Source: Mesorhizobium sp. B4-1-4
GTDB taxonomy: Bacteria; Pseudomonadota; Alphaproteobacteria; Rhizobiales; Rhizobiaceae
NCBI RefSeq assembly: GCF_006439395.2
Contig: NZ_CP083950.1
Coordinates: 2,170,001 to 2,234,000 of the forward strand
Reading direction: 5' to 3'
DNA: 64,000 nucleotides
Shown here: one piece after another, positions 47,680 to 55,641 of the stretch
Position numbering within the stretch: the first letter of the stretch is position 1
Layout: every line of letters starts with the position of its first letter
Program-made: the position numbers and the translations under genes
Notes under the pieces: generated by a model
Databases searched by the model: none
Seen by the model: only the letters and a program-made list of their open reading frames with translations
Told to the model about the DNA's origin: nothing

Positions 47680-49155
47680 TCAGCGCGCCATCGCGAAAAT
47701 CGCGTCACAGTCGAGATGGGCCTCCAACTCGGCGGCGACCTCGTCCAGGGCCCGCTCGACCTCGGCCCGGTAATCGATGCCGCCACCGCTGATCCCAAGG
47801 CTTTCAAGGAACTTTCCTCGAAAGCCGTCGGCGCCGAACAGACCGTGCATATAGGTGCCGATCACTTTGCCATCGGCCGAGATCGCACCATCCTCGGCGC
47901 CGTTGATGATCGCCGACGGTCGCATAGTATCCGGCCCGGTGGTGCGGCCGAGATGGATCTCGTATCCCTCAAGCGGCAGGTCGAACGGCACCGAGCGCGC
48001 GCTGACATTGCGCACCGTCTTCTCCGGCTCCATCACCGTTTCGATATCGAGCAGGCCGAGCCCCTCGGCCTCGGTAACGCTGCCTTCGATGCCGTCGGGA
48101 TCGCGCACCATATGGCCGAGCATCTGATAGCCGCCACAGATGCCGACGATGTGGCCGCCGCGCTTGCGATGCCCGGCAAGATCCCGGTCCCAGCCGTTCT
48201 CGCGGAATTTCAGGAGATCGCCGATCGTCGATTTCGAGCCGGGAATGACCACCAGCCCGGCATCGGCCGGCAGCGGTGTACCGGGCGGTACGAACACCAC
48301 CTCTACCTGAGGTTCGGCCTTGAGCGGGTCGAGATCGTCGAAATTGGCGATGCGACCAAGCATCGGCACCGCCACCTTCAGCGCGCGCGCCTCGCCGGAC
48401 GCAAGCCGTTCCAGCACCACCGAATCCTCCGAAGGCAACCTTGCCGCCGCCTTCAGCCATGGCACGACGCCGAAACAGCGCCATCCGGTGAATTTTTCGA
48501 TCGCCTTCAGGCCATCATCGAACAGCGAGACATCGCCCCGGAACTTGTTGATAAGGTAACCCACGATCATGCGTCGGTCCTCTTCCGGCAGGATCAGATG
48601 CGTACCGGCAACCGAGGCGATGACGCCGCCGCGGTCGATATCGCCGACCAGCACAACCGGCACATTGGCACGCGTGGCAAAGCCCATATTGGCGATGTCG
48701 CGGCTCCTGAGATTGATTTCGGCCGGCGAGCCGGCACCCTCGACAATGACAAGGTCCGCGTCCTCGCTGACCTTCGCCCAGGAATCGAGCACCGCGTCCA
48801 TCAGCCGGCCCTTCAGCGCCTGGTAGTCGCGCGCCCTCGCCTCGCCGAACACCTTGCCCTGCACGATGATTTGCGCGGCGACATCGGTCTGGGGCTTGAG
48901 CAGCACCGGGTTCATGTGGACTGACGGCGCGACGCCGCAAGCGATTGCTTGCAGCCATTGCGCACGGCCGATCTCGCCGCCGCTATGCCTGTTGTCGTCG
49001 GGAATGTCGGCGACCGCGGCGTTGTTCGACATGTTTTGCGGTTTGAACGGTCGCACCTTCAGGCCGCGTTTTTTTGCGGCGCGACAGAGGCCGGCAACCA
49101 GCACCGTCTTGCCGACATCCGAACCCGTGCCTTGCAGCATGATTGCCCTGGCCAT
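47680..49155 (-). CDS. cobQ: Cobyric acid synthase CobQ
   Basis: A 491-residue amidotransferase that amidates four carboxyl groups of adenosyl-cobyrinic acid a,c-diamide in B12 synthesis. The N-terminal dethiobiotin synthetase-like ATPase starts ARAIMLQGTGSDVGKTVLVA and FKPQNMSNNAAV. The C-terminal class I glutamine amidotransferase has its cysteine in GICGGYQMLGHM and its histidine in GTYMHGLFGADGF. The ATG overlaps the stop of the upstream cupin gene (TGATG, base 49155), so the two are probably coupled. No other cob genes lie in the window. Confidence 0.93.
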   Translation of the reverse strand: MARAIMLQGTGSDVGKTVLVAGLCRAAKKRGLKVRPFKPQNMSNNAAVADIPDDNRHSGGEIGRAQWLQAIACGVAPSVHMNPVLLKPQTDVAAQIIVQGKVFGEARARDYQALKGRLMDAVLDSWAKVSEDADLVIVEGAGSPAEINLRSRDIANMGFATRANVPVVLVGDIDRGGVIASVAGTHLILPEEDRRMIVGYLINKFRGDVSLFDDGLKAIEKFTGWRCFGVVPWLKAAARLPSEDSVVLERLASGEARALKVAVPMLGRIANFDDLDPLKAEPQVEVVFVPPGTPLPADAGLVVIPGSKSTIGDLLKFRENGWDRDLAGHRKRGGHIVGICGGYQMLGHMVRDPDGIEGSVTEAEGLGLLDIETVMEPEKTVRNVSARSVPFDLPLEGYEIHLGRTTGPDTMRPSAIINGAEDGAISADGKVIGTYMHGLFGADGFRGKFLESLGISGGGIDYRAEVERALDEVAAELEAHLDCDAIFAMAR

Positions 49156-49769
49156 CAGTTCCGGCCCTGCGTCGCGGTTCCGGTGATCGTGGATTTCTGC
49201 GCCAACGGCCCGCCGCGCCAGATGTAGAGCGCCAGCAGCGGCTCCTTGCCCGTTCGCATGGCGTGATTGACGTTCGAAGCGTGGTGGACGACCTCGCCGG
49301 CCTCCCGCTTGCGAAAACCGCCCTCGCCCATGCGCCACTCTGTGCCACCGGTCAGCGGAATATAGATCTCCTCGGCGACGTGATGGTGATCGGGATAGAC
49401 GATGTCGGGCCCGAGGATCAGCAGCCCGGCCGCCACCTCGTCATTGGCGAAATGGCCACGCGTACCGAACATTTCCAGCCAGCCGTAATTGTCGATGAAG
49501 GCCTTGCCGAAATCAGCCTCCGTATAGGTCTGCCCCCAATGCAAATCGTTGCGCTGCCGCGCCAGCAATTGCACCAACGGCTTCGCATCCGGCGGCGTCA
49601 GTCCGGCGGCGCGATCGAGATGGCGCAGGCAGCCGAGCGTATGTGGCTCCAGTGCGCGGGCCGGCATGTCCCAGCCAATGCGCGCCACGGCGTCTCGCAC
49701 CAGGGCATTGTCCGCTGAAGCGAGATAGGCGCGGAACTGTTCCAGCAGTTCGTCGAATTTTGTCGTCAC
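49155..49769 (-). CDS. Cupin protein of the dimethylsulfoniopropionate lyase family (DddL/DddQ-like)
   Basis: A 204-residue protein with a C-terminal cupin. The metal-binding motif YPDHHHVAEEIYIPLTGGTE, with two or three His, Glu and Tyr, and the later EVVHHASNVNHAM resemble the active site of DddQ-type DMSP lyases, which cleave DMSP to acrylate and dimethyl sulfide. Whether this soil-type protein acts on DMSP is unproven; related cupins act on other substrates. It is cotranscribed with cobQ by a one-base overlap and is divergent from the acyl-CoA dehydrogenase (144 nt). Confidence 0.72.
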   Translation of the reverse strand: MTTKFDELLEQFRAYLASADNALVRDAVARIGWDMPARALEPHTLGCLRHLDRAAGLTPPDAKPLVQLLARQRNDLHWGQTYTEADFGKAFIDNYGWLEMFGTRGHFANDEVAAGLLILGPDIVYPDHHHVAEEIYIPLTGGTEWRMGEGGFRKREAGEVVHHASNVNHAMRTGKEPLLALYIWRGGPLAQKSTITGTATQGRN

Positions 49770-49913
49770 ATCTGGCTCCGAACATGCATTGATGCACAGC
49801 CGCTCCGCGATCGGCTGGGTTGCGCGGCGGCATCATTGGTCTAGATTGGTGCGCGCGCAAAGCCAAAAACGACAGGCCAGCGGGCTAGCTGGCCAGTATA
49901 CAGGGAGCACGCC

Positions 49914-51080
49914 ATGGACGCCGCGGTCGATGCGAGCACCAGCCAGTTCGAACTCAACGAGGAACAGCGCGCCATCCAGGAGATGGCCCAGGTGTTCGCC
50001 ACCGATCGCGTCGCGCCGAACGCGCTCGACTGGGACCGCAGGAAACATTTCCCCGCCGATGTGATCCGCGAAACCGGGCCGCTCGGCCTCGGCGGCATCT
50101 ACATAAGGGACGATGTCGGCGGCTCCGCGCTCGGCCGACTCGATGCCGTGCTGATCTTCGAGGCGCTGTCGCATGCCGATCCGGCCTTTTCGTCCTTCAT
50201 CTCGATCCACAACATGGTGGCCTCGATGATCGACCGCTTCGGCAATGAGGAGCAGCGCCAGCGCTTCCTGCCCAAGCTGACCTCGATGGAATGGCTGGCG
50301 AGCTACTGCCTGACCGAGCCGGGCTCCGGATCGGATGCCGCGGCGCTGAAGACGCGCGCGGTGAAAAGCGGTGGCGACTACATCCTCAACGGCGCCAAGC
50401 AATTCATCTCCGGCGCCGGCGACAGCGACCTCTATGCCGTCATGGTGCGCACCGGTGCCGAGGGGCCGAAGGGCATTTCCACCGTCATCGTGCCGAAAGA
50501 CGCGCCCGGCCTCTCCTTCGGCGCCAACGAGCACAAGATGGGCTGGCACATGCAGTCGACGCGCCAGGTCATCTTCGAGGATTGCAAGGTGCCGGCCGAA
50601 AACCTTCTGTCGGGTGAAGGCGCCGGCTTCGGCATCGCCATGGCCGGCCTCGACGGCGGCCGGCTGAACATCGCCGCCTGTTCGCTGGGTGGCGCGCAGT
50701 CGGCGCTCGACAAGGCATTGTCCTACACGGCAGAGCGCAAGGCCTTCGGCTCGAAAATCAATCAGTTCCAGGCTTTGCAGTTCAGGCTGGCCGACATGGA
50801 GACAGAACTGCAGGCCGCGCGCATCTTCCTCTATGCCGCCGCCTCCAAACTCGACCGCAAGGCGCCGGACGCCGGCAAATGGTCGGCGATGGCCAAACGC
50901 TTCGTCACCGACACCGGTTTCAACGTCGCCAACGATGCGCTTCAACTGCTCGGCGGTTACGGCTATCTGCATGATTATGGCATCGAGAAGCTGGTGCGTG
51001 ACCTGCGCGTCCACCAGATCCTCGAAGGCACCAACGAGATAATGCGCGTCATCATAGCGCGCGCCTTGATCGGAAGGTGA
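49914..51080 (+). CDS. Acyl-CoA dehydrogenase, probably isobutyryl-CoA dehydrogenase
   Basis: A 388-residue flavoprotein of the acyl-CoA dehydrogenase family. Conserved elements are SYCLTEPGSGSDAAALKTRA, AERKAFGSKINQFQALQFRL, LQLLGGYGYLHDYGIEKLVR and the C-terminal ILEGTNEIMRVIIARALI; the catalytic glutamate is in the EGTNEI segment. With mmsB downstream, a role in valine catabolism is the best reading: oxidation of isobutyryl-CoA to methacrylyl-CoA. The gene ends 3 nt before a heptamer array that separates it from mmsB. GGGAG lies before the ATG. Confidence 0.85.
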   Translation: MDAAVDASTSQFELNEEQRAIQEMAQVFATDRVAPNALDWDRRKHFPADVIRETGPLGLGGIYIRDDVGGSALGRLDAVLIFEALSHADPAFSSFISIHNMVASMIDRFGNEEQRQRFLPKLTSMEWLASYCLTEPGSGSDAAALKTRAVKSGGDYILNGAKQFISGAGDSDLYAVMVRTGAEGPKGISTVIVPKDAPGLSFGANEHKMGWHMQSTRQVIFEDCKVPAENLLSGEGAGFGIAMAGLDGGRLNIAACSLGGAQSALDKALSYTAERKAFGSKINQFQALQFRLADMETELQAARIFLYAAASKLDRKAPDAGKWSAMAKRFVTDTGFNVANDALQLLGGYGYLHDYGIEKLVRDLRVHQILEGTNEIMRVIIARALIGR

Positions 51081-51083
51081 AAC

Positions 51084-51125
<42 letters not shown>

Positions 51126-51127
51126 AG

Positions 51128-51496
51128 ATGACCGGCAAGATCAATTCGTACAAGGATCTTATCGTGTGGCAGCAGGCCATGGACCTGGCCGTCGCTACCT
51201 ACTCGTTGACCAAGACGTGGCCAAAAGAAGAATTATATGGGCTCACCAGCCAGATCCGTCGTTCAGCCAACTCCATTCCTGCGAACATCGCGGAAGGGTA
51301 CGGCCGAGACAATAGAGGCTCTTATCAGCAATTTCTCAGGATTGCCCAAGGCTCCCTGAAAGAGTTCGAGATGCACCTCCAGATCGCCGAACGAATCGGC
51401 TTAGCCACGCACGATCAAACAAATCAGATGCTGTTAGCGACCGAGGGCATCGGAAAAATGCTTCGCCAACTTATCATCAAACTTGCACCCGAATAG
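51128..51496 (+). CDS. Four-helix bundle protein (S23 / Avd-like family)
   Basis: A 122-residue all-helical protein. [40 protein letters not shown] and [20 protein letters not shown] are the signatures of the family first described from 23S rRNA intervening-sequence proteins and including the Avd subunit of diversity-generating retroelements. These proteins form pentameric, positively charged barrels that bind nucleic acid. Here there is no rRNA, reverse transcriptase or variable repeat. GC is about 52%. The start ATG follows the left heptamer array by 2 nt and the TAG stop precedes the right array by 2 nt. Function in this setting is unknown. Confidence 0.9.
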   Translation: MTGKINSYKDLIVWQQAMDLAVATYSLTKTWPKEELYGLTSQIRRSANSIPANIAEGYGRDNRGSYQQFLRIAQGSLKEFEMHLQIAERIGLATHDQTNQMLLATEGIGKMLRQLIIKLAPE

Positions 51497-51497
51497 T

Positions 51498-51559
<62 letters not shown>

Positions 51560-51590
51560 AAGGCCTCACCCCAAATCAAGGAGCGCCCCT

Positions 51591-52475
51591 ATGACCACCA
51601 TCGCCTTCATCGGCCTCGGCAATATGGGCAATCCAATGGCCGCGAACCTGGTCAAGGCAGGGCATACGGTGCATGGCTTCGACCTGGTGACGGAGAGCCT
51701 GACCGTCGCGAGGGAGCACGGCGTCGTCGTCATGGCCAACGCACCGGCCGCAGTGAAGGACGCCGATGTAGTCATCACTATGCTCCCCGCCGGCAAGCAC
51801 GTGCTGTCGGTCTATGAGGACATCGCCTCCAAGGCAAAAAAAGGCGCGCTGTTCATCGACTCCTCGACGATTGACGTCGATTCGGCACGCAAGGCGCATG
51901 CCATCGCGGCGAAACACGGCCTGCTGTCGATCGACGCCCCTGTTTCCGGCGGCACCGGCGGCGCCACCGCCGGCACGCTGACCTTCATGGCCGGGGGCTC
52001 CGACGATGCATTCGCCACGGCCGAACCAATCCTCAAGCCGATGGCCGGCCGCATCGTCCATTGCGGCGGCGATGGCGCCGGCCAGGCGGCGAAGATCTGC
52101 AACAACATGATCCTCGGCATTTCGATGATCGGTGTCGCCGAGGCCTTCGTGCTGGCGGAAAAGCTCGGCCTGTCGCATCAGGCGCTGTTCGACGTCGCCT
52201 CGACCTCTTCAGGCCAGTGCTGGTCGCTGACCACCTATTGCCCGGTGCCCGGCCCGGTGCCCACCTCGCCCGCCAACAAGGATTACAAGCCGGGCTTTGC
52301 CGCCGCCCTTATGCTGAAGGACCTGAAACTGTCACAGGAAGCAGCACTTGGCGCGGGCGCGGTGACGCCACTTGGTGCTGAAGCGGCACAACTCTATGCC
52401 CTGTTCAACGCCCAGGGGCATGGCGGCGCCGATTTCTCCGGTATAATTAATTTTCTGCGCGGCGCCCCTGCGTAA
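51591..52475 (+). CDS. mmsB: 3-hydroxyisobutyrate dehydrogenase
   Basis: A 294-residue beta-hydroxyacid dehydrogenase. The N-terminal NAD site is [20 protein letters not shown]; the substrate loop is [20 protein letters not shown]; the catalytic lysine is in [37 protein letters not shown] is the C-terminal family marker. It oxidises 3-hydroxyisobutyrate to methylmalonate semialdehyde in valine breakdown. The acyl-CoA dehydrogenase upstream belongs to the same pathway, now separated by the heptamer cassette. CAAGGAG precedes the ATG. Confidence 0.93.
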   Translation: MTTIAFIGLGNMGNPMAANLVKAGHTVHGFDLVTESLTVAREHGVVVMANAPAAVKDADVVITMLPAGKHVLSVYEDIASKAKKGALFIDSSTIDVDSARKAHAIAAKHGLLSIDAPVSGGTGGATAGTLTFMAGGSDDAFATAEPILKPMAGRIVHCGGDGAGQAAKICNNMILGISMIGVAEAFVLAEKLGLSHQALFDVASTSSGQCWSLTTYCPVPGPVPTSPANKDYKPGFAAALMLKDLKLSQEAALGAGAVTPLGAEAAQLYALFNAQGHGGADFSGIINFLRGAPA

Positions 52476-52584
52476 CCAACGGATTTGATGGGCTTTTTCC
52501 TGGTTGGCCCGGCAGGACGGCCGCAAATTTAGATTTGCTTAAGCTCTCGATAACTCCGCGGTAACGATGTCCCTATAAAACGGA

Positions 52585-52718
52585 TTGCGAGGCGGACATA
52601 TCGCATCCGCCCGGCGCTCCGGATCAGGTCTCGCGTACCGGAGCCCTTCGCCAAGTGTTGAGTAGCGAAACGCCATGCGTATCTGGCAAAGCCGCGTTCC
52701 CGACGGAGCGCGGTTTTT
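52585..52718 (+). ncRNA. Candidate structured small RNA with intrinsic terminator
   Basis: Four hairpins follow each other in 110 nt: GGCGGA/TCCGCC (52591-52611), GCTCCGG/CCGGAGC (52616-52644), TTCGC/GCGAA (52647-52669) and GCCA/TGGC (52672-52687). A strong terminator then follows, CCGCG-N12-CGCGG with inner TCC/GGA pairing (52692-52713) and five T (52714-52718). TATAAA at 52574-52579 could be the -10 element, though no good -35 is seen. No protein reading is credible here. It could be an independent small RNA or a processed 3' end of the mmsB message. I do not recognise a known family. Confidence 0.5.
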
Positions 52719-52750
52719 GCATTTCCGCCGCGCCCGATCCGGGCTGGAGC

Positions 52751-53395
52751 CTATATTCCGATCGCGGCGTTCGGGATCGGCACGTGATCTTCATTGGTCA
52801 ACACGATCGGCGCATCGAAACCGTCCACCCTGATCACGAGCAGGCGCATGCTCCATGTGCCTGCATTGCGAACCAAGTGGGAAAATACGGTCCCTTTACC
52901 CTTAGCGCCGTGAACGGGAATGCTGAACTGGGCATCGCCCGCGCCATTCGCATTGACGTTGAGATGCCCGCCGACCCAGAAATTGTCGGTCACATCGTCA
53001 CCAATGGCGGCTTTCACACGGCTGTCGGCGCGAATGGCATCCATGGTCATGTGATAGGCACCATTACCTTTGAGCATAAACGGGACGCTGCCGACCATCG
53101 TCGCGCAGCCGCCTATACTGACCACCCAGACGGCAAGGCCCGCGATTGCCCAGTTGCGCTGCGTCCTGCGGAATTGTTCGGCATCGCGCCAGGTCCTGTT
53201 CTGCCAGGCCCAGCGGCTGCCGCGTGCCCCAAGCACGAAGATCATGATGAGGTTGACGACCGGGATCAGCGCCAGCAGCGCGATGAAAGTGTTGTTGCCG
53301 ATGCCCCAGATCCAGTTGAGGAAAAAGGCGCCCCAATTCCAGCGATCCAGCTCGGCCGGGATTTCGGCCGGCTGATTGAGCGGTTGTGCTGCCAT
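52751..53395 (-). CDS. Coa1-like membrane protein
   Basis: A 214-residue protein. An N-terminal part with two membrane segments follows the motif LDRWNWGAFFLNWIWGIGNN and includes ALLALIPVVNLIMIFVLGAR. A third membrane helix (IAGLAVWVVSIGGCATMVGS) leads to a C-terminal domain resembling the cytochrome oxidase assembly factor Coa1 (VGGHLNVNANGAGDAQFSIP, VHGAKGKGTVFSHL). Bacterial members are common in rhizobia and uncharacterised; a role in oxidase assembly is not shown. It runs toward mmsB on the opposite strand and has a rhizobial repeat upstream. Confidence 0.72.
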   Translation of the reverse strand: MAAQPLNQPAEIPAELDRWNWGAFFLNWIWGIGNNTFIALLALIPVVNLIMIFVLGARGSRWAWQNRTWRDAEQFRRTQRNWAIAGLAVWVVSIGGCATMVGSVPFMLKGNGAYHMTMDAIRADSRVKAAIGDDVTDNFWVGGHLNVNANGAGDAQFSIPVHGAKGKGTVFSHLVRNAGTWSMRLLVIRVDGFDAPIVLTNEDHVPIPNAAIGI

Positions 53396-53433
53396 GCTGC
53401 CTCCCGTCGGTACGTATACCGATCGGTTTTAAA

Positions 53434-53478
53434 GCAACTCCAGGAAAAGTGTGAAACGGTTTTCCGCCCGGAATCGGG
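53434..53478. repeat. Rhizobial palindromic intergenic repeat (copy 2, short)
   Basis: GCAACTCCAGGAAAAGTGTG continues with AAACGGTTTTCCGCCCGGAA and matches the first half of the repeat at 971-1070 (GGAAAGGTGAAGCGGTTTTT). GGAAAA pairs with TTTTCC. It lies just upstream of the Coa1-like gene and downstream of the next minus-strand gene. Confidence 0.5.
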
Positions 53479-53512
53479 CCAACCCGAAAATCAGAGTTCC
53501 GCAGCACCCATT

Positions 53513-53875
53513 TCAAGCCTTTGACGAAAGCCGGCGAAAATTCGCCTTCACAGCCCGGCTGGCCGGCTTCAGCGCGGCGCTGATCGACCGTTCAGCCGCG
53601 ACGCCGTTGAGCAGCGACGGTGTCTGGCCGGAAAGAACCTCCGGCCAGAAACGAGACGCCGACTGCAGAAACGACATTTGCGCCGCAACCGCGCCCTCGG
53701 CCATTGCGACGGTCTTCTCGCTGACCGCCCTTGCCGTCTCCGCACTCCAGGGCTCGCCGCTCCGGGCCTCCATGGCCATCAGTGGCAGGCGCATCATCGC
53801 CACCATCGGCGCCAGCATCAGGCCCGCGCCGATGCTGTTCGCTTCCTGCACGCGTCGACGTCTGGTCTTTCTCAT
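53513..53875 (-). CDS. Hypothetical helical protein, possibly phasin-like
   Basis: A 120-residue protein with a basic N-terminus (RKTRRRRVQEANSIG) and one hydrophobic, methionine-rich stretch (LMLAPMVAMMRLPLMAMEA). Amphipathic helices follow, including ETARAVSEKTVAMAEGAVAA and QMSFLQSASRFWPEVLSGQT. The helical, cysteine-free composition recalls phasins, but I cannot confirm the family. It stands between the Coa1-like gene and a class III aminotransferase gene, all on the minus strand. Confidence 0.6.
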   Translation of the reverse strand: MRKTRRRRVQEANSIGAGLMLAPMVAMMRLPLMAMEARSGEPWSAETARAVSEKTVAMAEGAVAAQMSFLQSASRFWPEVLSGQTPSLLNGVAAERSISAALKPASRAVKANFRRLSSKA

Positions 53876-54003
53876 GGAAACCCCCTTCGCGGCCGGATCG
53901 ACCGCCGCTCACACTACGCGCCAAAGGTGGGATCGTTCCCTGGCCAGGATGGTATCTTCTCGATACCGAGCGTCTCCTGAAGAAACGCCCGGTCGAGCTT
54001 CGC

Positions 54004-55383
54004 CTACCGCTTGCGCAGATCCGCCTGTGCCAAATCCAGCGCTTTGCCGATACGTTCGCAGGCCATGTCGATCGTATCGCGGGTCCAGATCAGCGGCGGC
54101 GACAGGATCATCGTATCGCCGGTGGCGCGCAGCATCATGCCGTTGGCGATCGCATGATCGCGGACCGTCACCGCGGCACTTCCCGACGGCAGGAACCGTT
54201 CCTTGGTCCCCTTGTCCTTGACGATCTCGATCGCACCCATCAGTCCGATCGAGCGCACTTCGCCAACCAGGTCATGCCCGGCAATGCGCTCTTGCAGGGC
54301 CTTGGCGAAATACGGCCCGGTGTCGTTCCTGACGCGGTCGACCAGGCCTTCCCGTTCGATGATCTCCAGGTTCTTCAACGCCACGGCGCAGGCCACGGGG
54401 TGACCCGAATAGGTGTAGCCATGGTTGAACTCGCCCCCCTTCTCGACCAGCGTCGAGGCAATGCGATCGCCGACCAAGAGTGCAGACAGCGGCTGGTAGC
54501 CCGAGGTCAACGCCTTTGCCGTGGTGATCGTGTCGGGTTCGATGCCGAAGGTCTGCGCGGCAAACCACTCGCCGGTGCGGCCATAGCCGGTGATGACCTC
54601 GTCCAGCATCAACAGCACATCGTATTTGCGGCAGATGCGCTGCACTTCGGGCCAGTAACTGGCCGGCGGGATCTTGACGCCGCCCGCGCCCATCACCGGC
54701 TCGCCGATGAAAGCCGCGACCTTGTCGGCGCCGGCCTCGAGGATGGCATCCTCGACCGATTTGGCCGCGCGCAGGCCGAACTCATGGTCGCTCTCCCCCG
54801 GCAGCGCCAGTTCGTAGGCATAGGGCATCATCACATGGACGATGTTGGGCACGGCCCCGTTGAGCTGCTTGTGCATGGCATCCATGCCGCCGAGCGAGGT
54901 GCCGGCGATGGTCGAGCCGTGATAGGCCATCTTGCGCGAGATGACGCGGTTCTTTTCCGGCTTGCCCTCCAGCGCCCAGTAATGGCGCACAAGACGCAAC
55001 GCGGTGTCGTTGGCCTCCGAACCGGATGACCCATAGAACACCTGGTTGACGTTGCGTGGCGCGATTTCGGCCAGCTTCTTGGACAACAGCACCGGCGTCG
55101 GCGTCGAGCATTTGAAGAAGGAATTGTAGTAAGGCAGTTCCTTCATCTGGGCATAGGCGGCTTCGGCCAGTTCGTCCCGGCTATAGCCGATGTTGACGCA
55201 CCACAGGCCGGCCATGCCGTCGAGCAGCTCCGCCCCTTCGGAATCGTAAATGAACGGGCCATTGGCATGAGTGATGACGCGCGAGCCGGCCTCGCGCAAT
55301 TCCCTATGGTCGGTGAAGGGATGCAGGTGATGTGCGGCGTCGATCTGCTGAAGCTGCTTCAGCGAATGATTTTGATAGGTCAT
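54004..55383 (-). CDS. Class III aminotransferase (aspartate aminotransferase family, omega-amino acid type)
   Basis: A 459-residue PLP enzyme. The PLP lysine is in TITTAKALTSGYQPLSALLV, the phosphate loop in YGSSGSEANDTALRLVRHYW, and the ring-contact aspartate in LLMLDEVITGYGRTG. The sequence type (LLDGMAGLWCVNIGYSRDEL, MAYHGSTIAGTSLGGMDAMH) fits omega-amino acid:pyruvate or putrescine/GABA-type transaminases. The amino donor cannot be specified. With gabD elsewhere in the window a GABA-type role is possible but speculative. Confidence 0.88.
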   Translation of the reverse strand: MTYQNHSLKQLQQIDAAHHLHPFTDHRELREAGSRVITHANGPFIYDSEGAELLDGMAGLWCVNIGYSRDELAEAAYAQMKELPYYNSFFKCSTPTPVLLSKKLAEIAPRNVNQVFYGSSGSEANDTALRLVRHYWALEGKPEKNRVISRKMAYHGSTIAGTSLGGMDAMHKQLNGAVPNIVHVMMPYAYELALPGESDHEFGLRAAKSVEDAILEAGADKVAAFIGEPVMGAGGVKIPPASYWPEVQRICRKYDVLLMLDEVITGYGRTGEWFAAQTFGIEPDTITTAKALTSGYQPLSALLVGDRIASTLVEKGGEFNHGYTYSGHPVACAVALKNLEIIEREGLVDRVRNDTGPYFAKALQERIAGHDLVGEVRSIGLMGAIEIVKDKGTKERFLPSGSAAVTVRDHAIANGMMLRATGDTMILSPPLIWTRDTIDMACERIGKALDLAQADLRKR

Positions 55384-55432
55384 GTCTTGATGTTTCCTCT
55401 GGATTCAATCCGGCTGCGCCGGGGCGAATGCA

Positions 55433-55573
55433 TCAGAGGCAGGCAGGCGGCGAATAGCCGATGCGGGCGCACAGCCGCAAAAGCTCGGCGCGCAGCGTGC
55501 GCGGTGACGGTGTCACCGCGACCCTGAATGCGCGAGCCCCAACTGCGCTGACCAATATCCTGACGAGAGCCAT
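55433..55573 (-). CDS. Possible small protein of 46 residues
   Basis: A short frame from ATG 55573 to TGA 55433 encodes a basic peptide starting ALVRILVSAVGARAFRVAVT and ending RLCARIGYSPPACL. It has no recognised domain and only a weak ribosome-binding site. It lies in the 258-nt gap between the prolyl oligopeptidase and aminotransferase genes, in the same direction as both. It may be spurious. Confidence 0.25.
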   Translation of the reverse strand: MALVRILVSAVGARAFRVAVTPSPRTLRAELLRLCARIGYSPPACL

Positions 55574-55641
55574 GGTCGGTACCTTAGAGCAAAGGCTGGT
55601 CGACGTGAACCACCCTTCGCTTGGCCCATGAGGGAATGTGT

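Noticed and set aside
51128..51496. Four-helix-bundle gene as Avd of a diversity-generating retroelement or an rRNA intervening-sequence protein
   Set aside because: No reverse transcriptase, template/variable repeat pair or rRNA gene is present anywhere in the window.
52476..52510. Terminator right after mmsB
   Set aside because: CCAAC and GTTGG are inverted but 22 nt apart with poor inner pairing; the convincing terminator is at 52692-52718.
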